Source of the DNA: Acidobacteriota bacterium
Lineage (GTDB): Bacteria; Acidobacteriota; Blastocatellia; Chloracidobacteriales; JADJPF01
Assembly: GCA_016213785.1 (NCBI GenBank)
Contig: JACQZQ010000001.1
Location: 1 to 64,000 of the forward strand
Direction of reading: 5' to 3'
Length of the DNA stretch: 64,000 nt
Every line of letters starts with the position of its first letter. The stretch's first letter is position 1. The translations under genes were made by a program, and so were the position numbers. This document shows, in pieces, positions 1-8,788 of this stretch. Under the pieces are notes generated by a model that had not been told where the DNA came from, ran no database searches, and was given only the letters and a program-made list of their open reading frames with translations.

Positions 1-3000
1 GCTACTAGCCATGTGTCTAGCTTGGGCAAAATCAAGGCCAGAGTCGTCATCTTTCTCGTAACCAGTAAATTGTTGTCTGATGTTTTCAGAGGAGGAAAAA
101 TATCCAGGAATAGAAGAACGAAAATCAGTAGGGTTATTAATAGATTGACCAAAAGGGTAAAAATCACGTCTGGTAATGACATCACCATTAGAGTTAGTGA
201 TAATACGAGTAGAACCTAAATGGTCAGGGGTTAAATAATAGGTTTGGCCTGCTTCGATAACTGCTAGTAATCCACTTGGAGCATAAATGTTTTCTTTGGT
301 TGGAGAAGTAACAGGAGGAATATTAAGGCCACCATCATATTCAGCTAGAAGAGAACCATCCTGATTATAGACAAAACGAGTAGTACCTAGTACAGAAGTT
401 TTTTTAACTCTCCAGCCATTAGCATCATAAAAGTAATTAGACTCAGGTTGTAAGACAGGGCCTTGAGGGTTAAAGAAAACATTTATAAGTCTGTTTTCAG
501 CATCATAAGTGTAGATTTTGCCAGATGGGTCAGCAGTAAGATTACCAGCATTATCATAGGTATAACCAGCAGAGATAATTCGGTTGGTAGTAGAAGAAAT
601 AGAAAGAGATTGAGAGTTAGTTCCATCAACTTGAGTACGATTGCCATAACGGTCATAAGTATAGGATTCAGACCAGTTAGCAATGGTAATCGGAGCTAAA
701 AAAACACTAGAAAGCTCATTGGACATAACAGAAAAATCAGAATTTATATTAGAGCCATCAGAAGAAACAGAGTTGGCACGAGAGTAGTCAATAGAAGAAA
801 AGAAAGAAGAAGGTGAGTAAGAAAAAGGAGATAAGTTGTCAATGTCGTAAATAGGAGAAGGAGAAAAACTATAGTCAGTAAAGGAAGTAGAAGTAGAAGT
901 AGAAGTAGAAGTACGAGAAATAGGAGTAATAAATTCCTTAGCTACTTTAAGACGATTAAGTTCGTCATAGGCAAAAAATTGTTCTATAGGATTATTGCCA
1001 AGTCCAGGAGTAATGCGAATATAACCAATGTTGCCATTATTTTGAGATTGGTTAGAAGAAACAAAAGGGGCAGAAGTAGAGTTAATTAAATTTTGAGCGT
1101 TATAGAGAGCATAGTTATATTCTATCTTCCATTTACTATCAATATTTGGAAAAGTACCTAAAGTAATTTGAGTAGGTTGAAGACGACTATTGTATTTGAC
1201 TTGGTGTAATAAGTTATTACCAAGTTTGTGAGATTCAATAGCACCAGCAGGCGTATAGGTGGCTTGTTGAGAAATAGCAGAATTGTTAGTTAAAACATCA
1301 GTAAGTTGACCAGCAATGTTATAAGAGTGAGTAACATTTCTACCTGATGGGTAAGTATGACTAGTAGATAAACTAGCAAGATTATACTGGGTGTTAGTTG
1401 TGTAGTACCGAGAATCAAGAAGTTGGACACTTTTAGAAACTCTTCCAACATTATCATAGACATGGAAAAGACCAGTAGGTTCTTGTCTAGTAGTGGCAGC
1501 AGTAACAACAGCAGTAAGTCTACCCATTGAAAATTGAGGAATAAAATTTGGAGGAGCAAGCCCGGAAGGTACATTGCCATCATAAAAGTAGGTAGCATCA
1601 GGGGTAGTATCTGAGTAATCCTTTATTAATAAACGGTTTAGAGTATCATAGGTATAAGTTGTAATAATACCTCTAGGATCTGTACGTTTAGTTAGATTAG
1701 AAGCAATATCATATTGATAAGAAGTAGTCCCACTACCATTAAGACCTGTTTCGGGAGTTGTAGAACTGAGCAAACGACTAAGAGAGTCATAAGCAAAAGT
1801 ACGAGTTTGTAGACCTTGATTAACCTGTTTTAGATTACCTCTAGCGTCATAGTTATAAGTGGTGGACTGACTTAAGAAACCATTAGAAGTAGGTTCAATA
1901 ACTTCTGTTAATCTACCCAAAGCATCAACTTTACTGCGACGTTGTTTATCAGCTTGGTCAGTAACAGTGATAGTTGTACCAGAATAAGTACTTGTTACAG
2001 TGCCAGTAGAAATATTACTAGCATCAAAAGTAGTTACTGTTGATATTCTGCCTAATTCGTCATAGGAAGTAGTTGTATATCCATCAGTAGTAGAACTAGC
2101 AGCAAGGCGATGAGGATTTGTAGCTTTTTTTACACGTCCAAGACCGTCATAAGTAGTTTCAACAGAAACAAAATCATTATTTACATCTTTACTGGTTTGT
2201 TGGAGAGGTTTTAAGAAACCATCTACATAACTAATAACAGATAAATCTCTACCACTATCTAAAGAAGTATCAGCTTGAATAAAAGCAGGGTAAGTGCCAG
2301 GAGCGCTATAGGTGTAACGAGTTTCACCAGAACCTAAAGGTCTTTGTACTTTTGTTAAACGATCAAGTAGGTGAGGGTCTTGATAAAAATAATTAGTAAC
2401 TTGATTATTTAAGTCTTTTGAACTAGTAACTAAACCTGTAGAGACATCATAAGTGCTTTCAGTCTTAAATTCTTGAAAAAATTCAGGGATAGACTGACGA
2501 TTAGCAATAGGAAAAGCAAAGTGTTGAGAATCATAATCAGTTCTGACAATTTGATTAGATTTTGGGCCAGTAGCTTTAACAGCATTACCAGCAATATCAT
2601 ATTGAGTAAAGATGGTAGTTCTATCAGTTTGAAAAGTTCCTAGGCCAGCGGTAACAGCAGTAAGATTACCTCTTTTGATAAAGGTAAAGCCAAAATTAGG
2701 ATTGCGAGTAGTTGGAATATTAAAATTTCTGTTCAGTAAAACATCACGAGTGTAGTTGTCATACTCATATTCAACTCTAGTTTCTTCTATATTGTTGGGG
2801 TTAAAAATAGATTCAGTTTTAACTAGTGAAACTAAGTGAGGGTTGATAACTATATTTTTATCATTTGGGTCATCAGTGTATTTAAGATATTCAGGATCAG
2901 TAACAAATGTGCGTGTTGTTTTACGGAGTAAATTATTTCCATCAAAAACACTTTCACCGATAACATTGTTAAAACCAATAGGGCCTACACCATTTATAAA

Positions 3001-4740
3001 AATATTATCTTGGTATTCAACAGAAGTACGGAAGACTTGTCCGCTATCTAAGTAACGCACAGTGGTTTCTTTAATACGAGGATCATTTTCTGGTTGAGCA
3101 AGGAAGGTTTTATTAGCTCCGGCTATCCAACTAACCCCGGCACGTTGTTCCCAAGTATACTCAGTAACACGCTTAGGTTGTTCAGTATCTAAAGTTAGTT
3201 CTTCAGTCTTAATTTCTTTTCCTTCTAACCAAGGAGAGTAACCTGTTTTTGGAGGCACACCTGTACCAGGAGTAAAGTTTTGTAGTGGAGAATAACTATA
3301 GTAATGGTTTGTGCTGGCTACACGAGTATTCTCACCTGAAAATGTTCTTTGCCTTACAGGTAAAGGGATATTATTAGAATCAGTTAAAGAAGGGTCACTA
3401 TAGGTAGATTTGCTTTCTGGAGGCAAATAAGCCAACCTATCAGCAGCTTTAGGCCATATGCGTCTAGTAGATATTCTACGAAAGATTTCTTGTCTATTTG
3501 GACTACCGGCAATGACTGGGCCACTACTTTGCTCCATTCTATATTCAATAGCACCAAGATTTGGTGTTTCTACTAGTACAACTTCTCCATAACTGTTATA
3601 ACGAAAATTCCATTTATGCCCAGAAGGAAGTGTGACTTCTTTAATTACATTGGGGTTAAAGAAATCATTACTACTAGAAGGAGGATCTAGATCAGGAAAT
3701 AGTCCTGAATTAGGAATACCAGGACGATTAACATAAGTTTTTAGCACTTCAGCCTGTGTATAACTACCACCTTGACCAATTAAAGAGTTAGCTAGAGGAG
3801 CAAATTTAATGGTAGTAGTCCTAGTAGAGTTATTAAAACCAGGTGAAGTTATATTGATATTAAAAAGCTCTTGATTAGTAGGATTTGGATTTGCTTCTAC
3901 ATATTGGATGTTAATTTGTCTACCTAATGTATCAGTAATTTGTGTAAGACGAGAGCCTTGGTAGGAATAACGTACTATATTGCCATTGCTATCATGTTGT
4001 TCTTTAACTTTACCTCTAGAAAGAACAAAGCGAGTTCCATTTCTTAGTACAACAACACCATCAACGGCAAAGGGTTGGTAAGGGCCATTAGCTTGTAATT
4101 TATCTTTAATCTCTACATCGCTTACAAAGATTGCTGCTGTTCCATCAGCAGTATGAAATCTTTTACCTCTAGATTGGTTATCTCCTATTACACTAGCTGT
4201 TAAAGGTTGACCATCTGTAATATCATCACGGAAATTGTATTCTGTTCCATCAGGTGAGCTAAAGGTAAGAGTAGTAAGAGTATAAGTTGTTTGGCCTTCT
4301 CTATAAGATGAACGTCTACCCATCATTCTACCGACATGGAAACTCCACCCAGGAGCAAGTATTGGTCTTTCTTTATCCCAATGGTCATATTCAGGTACAT
4401 AATAAAGACCTTCTGCTAATTGATTAGTTATTCGTCGTTCTTGAACTCGCCAAATTTTTGAATTATAAGAAAGAGAAATTCCAGCCCCACTACCAGCACG
4501 TCCTCCCAAAGCTGCTAAGGGAAAAGACATGGAAAGATTGCCATTGAATAAATTTACTTGATCAAAAGAACTTCCACCATAACTACCCAAAGGGTGAGCA
4601 CCTGTTGCTAAAGCGCCTGGAGTGCTTTGAGAAGTAGCACTCCCACCACCTGATTGGCTAGCTTGGGCAAAACATACTGATGGAAAAAGGATAATAACTA
4701 TTAATAAAGATGCTAATAACTTTTGTAATTTCTTAAACAT
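1..4740 (-). CDS. YD-repeat (RHS-type) secreted protein, C-terminus beyond window edge
   Basis: Read from the ATG at 4738-4740, the minus strand stays open to base 1 (1580 codons, no stop), so this is a 3'-partial gene. The N-terminus is a classic signal peptide (MFKKLQKLLASLLIVIILF, cleavage near FAQA, about residue 26). A wall-associated-type N-region follows, with YNSKIWRVQ and GWSFHVGR, then many YD repeats such as YTYDTLNRL, YEYDNYTRD, YTYDNAGNL and YTYDAENRL. The C-terminal RHS core hallmark begins at LTPDHLGSTR and runs through FTGYEKDDDSGLDFAQAR, which normally precedes the GRF..PD motif and a variable tail. The core therefore ends almost exactly at the window edge. It lies 38 bases after the PKD gene on the same strand, so they are probably cotranscribed. 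A surface or toxin-delivery role is family knowledge; the toxin tail, if any, is not visible. Confidence 0.9.
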   Translation of the reverse strand, partial: MFKKLQKLLASLLIVIILFPSVCFAQASQSGGGSATSQSTPGALATGAHPLGSYGGSSFDQVNLFNGNLSMSFPLAALGGRAGSGAGISLSYNSKIWRVQERRITNQLAEGLYYVPEYDHWDKERPILAPGWSFHVGRMMGRRSSYREGQTTYTLTTLTFSSPDGTEYNFRDDITDGQPLTASVIGDNQSRGKRFHTADGTAAIFVSDVEIKDKLQANGPYQPFAVDGVVVLRNGTRFVLSRGKVKEQHDSNGNIVRYSYQGSRLTQITDTLGRQINIQYVEANPNPTNQELFNINITSPGFNNSTRTTTIKFAPLANSLIGQGGSYTQAEVLKTYVNRPGIPNSGLFPDLDPPSSSNDFFNPNVIKEVTLPSGHKWNFRYNSYGEVVLVETPNLGAIEYRMEQSSGPVIAGSPNRQEIFRRISTRRIWPKAADRLAYLPPESKSTYSDPSLTDSNNIPLPVRQRTFSGENTRVASTNHYYSYSPLQNFTPGTGVPPKTGYSPWLEGKEIKTEELTLDTEQPKRVTEYTWEQRAGVSWIAGANKTFLAQPENDPRIKETTVRYLDSGQVFRTSVEYQDNIFINGVGPIGFNNVIGESVFDGNNLLRKTTRTFVTDPEYLKYTDDPNDKNIVINPHLVSLVKTESIFNPNNIEETRVEYEYDNYTRDVLLNRNFNIPTTRNPNFGFTFIKRGNLTAVTAGLGTFQTDRTTIFTQYDIAGNAVKATGPKSNQIVRTDYDSQHFAFPIANRQSIPEFFQEFKTESTYDVSTGLVTSSKDLNNQVTNYFYQDPHLLDRLTKVQRPLGSGETRYTYSAPGTYPAFIQADTSLDSGRDLSVISYVDGFLKPLQQTSKDVNNDFVSVETTYDGLGRVKKATNPHRLAASSTTDGYTTTSYDELGRISTVTTFDASNISTGTVTSTYSGTTITVTDQADKQRRSKVDALGRLTEVIEPTSNGFLSQSTTYNYDARGNLKQVNQGLQTRTFAYDSLSRLLSSTTPETGLNGSGTTSYQYDIASNLTKRTDPRGIITTYTYDTLNRLLIKDYSDTTPDATYFYDGNVPSGLAPPNFIPQFSMGRLTAVVTAATTRQEPTGLFHVYDNVGRVSKSVQLLDSRYYTTNTQYNLASLSTSHTYPSGRNVTHSYNIAGQLTDVLTNNSAISQQATYTPAGAIESHKLGNNLLHQVKYNSRLQPTQITLGTFPNIDSKWKIEYNYALYNAQNLINSTSAPFVSSNQSQNNGNIGYIRITPGLGNNPIEQFFAYDELNRLKVAKEFITPISRTSTSTSTSTSFTDYSFSPSPIYDIDNLSPFSYSPSSFFSSIDYSRANSVSSDGSNINSDFSVMSNELSSVFLAPITIANWSESYTYDRYGNRTQVDGTNSQSLSISSTTNRIISAGYTYDNAGNLTADPSGKIYTYDAENRLINVFFNPQGPVLQPESNYFYDANGWRVKKTSVLGTTRFVYNQDGSLLAEYDGGLNIPPVTSPTKENIYAPSGLLAVIEAGQTYYLTPDHLGSTRIITNSNGDVITRRDFYPFGQSINNPTDFRSSIPGYFSSSENIRQQFTGYEKDDDSGLDFAQARHMASS
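884..913. repeat. Hexanucleotide tandem repeat inside the RHS gene
   Basis: Five perfect copies of GAAGTA on the plus strand. On the coding strand they encode alternating Ser and Thr (STSTSTSTS) in a low-complexity linker before the last YD block. Six-base units keep the frame, so slippage would change linker length without breaking the gene. Confidence 0.9.
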
Positions 4741-4778
4741 AATCTCTCTTTCTTAACTTGTGTGGTCTTAAGGTGTTA

Positions 4779-7199
4779 TTAGGGTAAAGCTGTAATATGG
4801 CAAACCCAGTTAGGGTTATTGTCTTCAGTTATAAAAATCTCGTTATTAGTTGAAGAAAAAACAACTTCAACAAACATTTCACTAGCCATAGGAACTGTAA
4901 AAGTCTGTATAACTTGTTGGTTTTTATCTCTAAGCCTATAAGTCAAGTTTTCTAAACCAGTACGATTGACTAAAACAATGAAAGCAGGTTTAAGAGAAAC
5001 CTGAATTTCTCTTGGTTCAATACCTGTAAGTGTGGAGTAAATAACCAGAAGAGGTTGTTTTTCAATAGTAAGAGTAACATCAGAAGTACTTGTTAAAACT
5101 CCATCTGTTGCAGTTAACCTTAGAACATAAAGACCTGGTTCGGTAAATGAAGCAAAAGTATTAAGCTGATTAGGGGAAGTGAAAGACACAGTACCATTAC
5201 CACTAACTTTACTCCAAGTGAGAGCAATAGTGGAATTTATAGGCAACCCATCATCACTAGCAGTTCCTTGTAATGTTGCCCTGCCAGGAATAAAAGATAA
5301 TTGATTATTACCAGCAAAGACTGTGGGAGGTTGATTACCTATACCATTAACAATAACGATTACATCATCAGAAGCAGATAAAACACTATCATTACCAGTA
5401 AGCCTTAATGTATAAGTGCCAGTAGCAGAAAAAGAAGCTTGAGTAACAGCAGCATTAGGGCTGGAAAAAGTTACAACTCCATTACCAGCAACTTGTGTCC
5501 AAGAAAGATTAACTTGAGCAGGCGGATTAGGTAATCCATCATCTGTTACAGTTGCATTTAACATAGCACTATTAGGTAATACGATAGTTAAATCGTTTCC
5601 TGCATTGACTATAGGAGGCTGATTTTGTTGTTGTGTTTGATTAACTGTGATAGTAACGCTATCTGATGTACTTAAAGTAGAATCACTAGCAGATAACTGT
5701 AGTATGTAAGTTCCAGCAATATTGAAAGTTGCTGTTGTGATAGCTGTAGTTGGACTACTAAAGGTAACTGTCCCACCTACTGGACTAGAAACTTTACTCC
5801 AAGTAACCGTTGTTTGTGCTGGTGGTGAAGGAAGTCCATCATCTGTAACAGTAGCATTTAATGTTACGCTATTTGTTGGTAATGTTATTGATTGGTCAGT
5901 ACCTGCATTTACTATTGGAGCAAGGTTATTTGTAACACTTTTAACCACATTAACTGAAGATGAGCCAGTATTTCCAAATATATCCGTTGCAGTTACTGTT
6001 ATTGTGTTATTTCCATTATTAAGTGGAATAGTAGATGTATAGTTAACTCCATTTATAGCAGCAGTTACTCCGTTGACATTTACTGATGTTACCAAAGAAG
6101 TATCTTGAAATGTTCCTGTCACTATAGTAGTACTGCTATTAATCACTTGATTTGGGGTAGGTTGAGCAATTGTTACAGAAGGAGAAATAGTATCTGCTAC
6201 TAAATTTTGTATTAATCCACCATTTAAGTTTAATTTGTCACAAACTAAAGAACCTTTTAATAAAGCTCCTGAACTAACATTAACAGTAGCGAGAGGAGCT
6301 TGTATGACACCATAAATATTAGAGTTAGTATTTAAAGTGATAGTAGTTGCAGTAGTTTTTAAGAGTAAAGCTATAGGATTATTAGAGTTACCTATAGTCG
6401 TTGATGCTCCAATGTTTACTACATTAGCAAGATTAAGAGTTACGTTACCTCGTATTTGCAACTGTGTTGAATTAGATAAAATCAACCCATGTAGGTTATA
6501 TATAGTATTTTGTCCATCAATACCAAAAGTAAAACCAGAATTAGAGAAGGCTGTAAAATCTCCGTAACTACCTGGAGGAACAACTAGTTGACCATAGTTT
6601 GAGTTTAAAGTGATATCTCGAACAATAGAGAAATCACTTACAGTTTGTCCAGGGCTTAACGACAAGTTAAGTCGCCCTAATGACCTAGGGGCAGTAACAG
6701 AAGGAAGAGTAATAGGATCTGTTTTAGTAACAACATGTTTTAGAGACACATTATTATTTATGTTAATAGAATAACCCGTAGGGGAAGAATTACCAGTACC
6801 AACAACAGTACCATTATAGGAGGAAGATGAATTGATATTGATAGTAGGAGTACCAGGAACAAATAAGCTACCAGAAACAATAGTACCAGAAAGAATGTTG
6901 CCCGCTTCACCAAGTAAAACTCTAATAGAACCATCAACACGACCCTGATTTAATCCAGGAAAGTGTTGTGTAACAACAGTATCTCCGGGCTGTTGTAATA
7001 TTGTTGCTGTTGATTTGGCTATTCCATTAACTTTTTCAACTTCTTTTTTCTTTCCTATTTTTTCTCCTATTAAAGCAAGCGACGTTAAGCTAGTTAATTG
7101 TAAAATCAACAGTATTAACATATATTTCTTTAACCATTTGACTTTATTATATTTGCTATCTTGCTTTATTTGCTTACAGTTAGATCCATTTTTATTCAT
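4779..7199 (-). CDS. Secreted protein with beta-rich N-domain, Ig-like domain and three PKD domains
   Basis: 806 residues. A membrane segment at about residues 27-43 (YMLILLILQLTSLTSLALI) acts as signal or anchor. Residues about 90-335 are Gly/Asn/Ser/Thr/Val-rich with short strands, for example NGTVVGTGN and LKGSLVCDKLNLNGG, like a beta-helical or polymer-type surface domain that I cannot name. An Ig-like domain follows (about 340-425, DTISPSVTIAQPTPNQVINS). Then come three PKD-like repeats, each opening with P.V.AG and containing TDDGLP or SDDGLP and a TYxLxLxASD-type strand. The last about 90 residues are a distinct C-domain ending NPNWVCHITALP. It sits 38 bases upstream of the RHS gene on the same strand. 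Extracellular display or adhesion is inferred from the domains; no catalytic motif is seen. Confidence 0.85.
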   Translation of the reverse strand: MNKNGSNCKQIKQDSKYNKVKWLKKYMLILLILQLTSLTSLALIGEKIGKKKEVEKVNGIAKSTATILQQPGDTVVTQHFPGLNQGRVDGSIRVLLGEAGNILSGTIVSGSLFVPGTPTININSSSSYNGTVVGTGNSSPTGYSININNNVSLKHVVTKTDPITLPSVTAPRSLGRLNLSLSPGQTVSDFSIVRDITLNSNYGQLVVPPGSYGDFTAFSNSGFTFGIDGQNTIYNLHGLILSNSTQLQIRGNVTLNLANVVNIGASTTIGNSNNPIALLLKTTATTITLNTNSNIYGVIQAPLATVNVSSGALLKGSLVCDKLNLNGGLIQNLVADTISPSVTIAQPTPNQVINSSTTIVTGTFQDTSLVTSVNVNGVTAAINGVNYTSTIPLNNGNNTITVTATDIFGNTGSSSVNVVKSVTNNLAPIVNAGTDQSITLPTNSVTLNATVTDDGLPSPPAQTTVTWSKVSSPVGGTVTFSSPTTAITTATFNIAGTYILQLSASDSTLSTSDSVTITVNQTQQQNQPPIVNAGNDLTIVLPNSAMLNATVTDDGLPNPPAQVNLSWTQVAGNGVVTFSSPNAAVTQASFSATGTYTLRLTGNDSVLSASDDVIVIVNGIGNQPPTVFAGNNQLSFIPGRATLQGTASDDGLPINSTIALTWSKVSGNGTVSFTSPNQLNTFASFTEPGLYVLRLTATDGVLTSTSDVTLTIEKQPLLVIYSTLTGIEPREIQVSLKPAFIVLVNRTGLENLTYRLRDKNQQVIQTFTVPMASEMFVEVVFSSTNNEIFITEDNNPNWVCHITALP

Positions 7200-7699
7200 A
7201 CATTACACCCAAAAACCATAATTTAGCTTGTTACTTTTATCTTACTATTTATTAGAAAAATTAAATTCTACTTAATATTTATTATATGTCAAGTAAGTAT
7301 TAACTATTTTATATTAATATTGACATATTATGTATTCTTTAATTATCTATTATTGCTACATAAATAAAGTATAGGTTTTTTCTTTAATAAGTTTATTAAT
7401 TTATCTCAAATGTATAGACGGTTTTTTATCTTCTTTCCGTCAAAAACTCGGGATTTTTTTTCCAGGTTTCTTTTCTTTAGTAGCGGCACACATCACTAAG
7501 CAAGTGAGTTTATAGAACTCGCTTCCTTAGTGACGCTACTACCTTACTTTTGTAACTTATTCAATAGAGTGTAAAGAAAGAAGGGTGTAATCTCTTGCAG
7601 TAGAATGAATTAGAAGAAAAAGCCGCAGGACTTAAGAATTAAGAATCTATACTTTTTAGTTTGCTGAGTAGTTATATTTTGTAGATTTTTAAGGAAAGC
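7200..7699. other. Intergenic region with one long imperfect hairpin
   Basis: No convincing gene on either strand. The half near the PKD start is very AT-rich and probably holds its promoter, though I could not fix clear -35/-10 boxes. The only structured part is the inverted repeat at 7479-7540, listed separately. Confidence 0.6.
7479..7540. repeat. Three-part imperfect inverted repeat
   Basis: Arms pair as 7479-7485 with 7534-7540 (AGTAGCG/CGCTACT), 7494-7500 with 7526-7532 (CACTAAG/CTTAGTG) and 7502-7508 with 7518-7524 (one G-T pair). There is an 8-base bulge on the left side and a 9-base loop. It lies about 160 bases past the stop of the FHA-GGDEF gene. It has no T-run, so it may be a processing or termination hairpin or a small repeat-element relic. 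Confidence 0.55.
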
Positions 7700-8659
7700 T
7701 TAATAGTCATCTTCTAGACCTGGAATAATAGTAGCTAAACAGACTCTATTACGGCCAGTTTGTTTTGCACGATAAAGAGCTTCATCGGCTTGTTTAACTA
7801 ATTCTTCTATAGTACGACCACATACAGGATGTTGGGCAACACCAATGCTAACAGTGACACGTCTTGGGCATCCATGAGCAGCAAAATCAGTTGCTTCAAT
7901 ACTTTGTCTTAACCTTTCAGCCGCAATTACAGCGCCTTCAATACTAGTTTCAGGGAGTAATATAATAAATTCTTCTCCACCATAACGGGCAGCCATATCA
8001 TGAGAGCGGAGATGGTCGCCAATGGTTTTAGATACTACTCGTAAAACAGCATCTCCAATATCATGACCGTAATTATCATTAATGCCTTTAAAGAAATCTA
8101 TATCAAATAAGAGTATTGAAAAGGGTCTAGAATGTCGGCTAGAAACTGAAGCAATCTTTTCAAGTTCTTCTTGAGCATGGTTACGGTTCCATAGTCCTGT
8201 TAATGCATCGCGGGTTGCTTGTTGATAAAGTCTTTGATGGTAGGAGAGGTCAAGACGGTCTTTAACTTCAAATTTTAGGATGGTGTCTCCAATGCTAATT
8301 TTATCAGCATTTCGTAGCACGACTTCAGCAATTTTCTGACCATTAATATAAGTACCATTTTTACTATTAAGATCAATTGCGGTAACACGAGAGCTTTCTA
8401 TATCACCATTTTCTTGAACAGTGATTAATATATGTCGTCTAGAGGCTTTACCATCGTCTAATCTAATATCAGCCTCTTCGCTACGGCCAAGGACATTTTC
8501 AGGTTTATCTAACTGGAAAACACATCCAAAATCACGCCCTTCTATAACTGTAAGGGTATAGTAATGGCTAGAAGCAGATTGCGAGCCGCGCACATCAGCC
8601 ATGCGTAACTCAATAGTCTGATCAAGTGGTTGAGTTAAATTGTCTCTATCTTTTGCCAT
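7700..8659 (-). CDS. FHA-GGDEF diguanylate cyclase
   Basis: 319 residues. An N-terminal FHA domain (about 35-130) has GRS at 58-60, SRRH at 73-76 and NGTYINGQ at 101-108, the phosphothreonine-binding loops. A GGDEF domain (about 150-310) has the metal and substrate region FDIDFFKGINDNYGHD, the active loop GGEEF at 227-231 and an intact RxxD inhibitory site (R218-D221) five residues before it. It should make c-di-GMP from two GTP in the cytoplasm, with product inhibition, and dock to a phosphorylated partner through FHA. No membrane segment. It follows the TPR-receiver-PATAN gene on the same strand after 129 bases. The window's Ser/Thr kinases are plausible sources of its FHA ligand (inference). 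Confidence 0.95.
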   Translation of the reverse strand: MAKDRDNLTQPLDQTIELRMADVRGSQSASSHYYTLTVIEGRDFGCVFQLDKPENVLGRSEEADIRLDDGKASRRHILITVQENGDIESSRVTAIDLNSKNGTYINGQKIAEVVLRNADKISIGDTILKFEVKDRLDLSYHQRLYQQATRDALTGLWNRNHAQEELEKIASVSSRHSRPFSILLFDIDFFKGINDNYGHDIGDAVLRVVSKTIGDHLRSHDMAARYGGEEFIILLPETSIEGAVIAAERLRQSIEATDFAAHGCPRRVTVSIGVAQHPVCGRTIEELVKQADEALYRAKQTGRNRVCLATIIPGLEDDY

Positions 8660-8788
8660 GCTTTTTAGGTTATAAAATTATTTTGAGCGTGAATAGGGGT
8701 AAAATATCATAGCTAGGTTTGCAATGTCTATGACGATTATGCATCTAGAAAGAAAAAATTAAAACTACTGATTTTAAGAGGGAATTTT

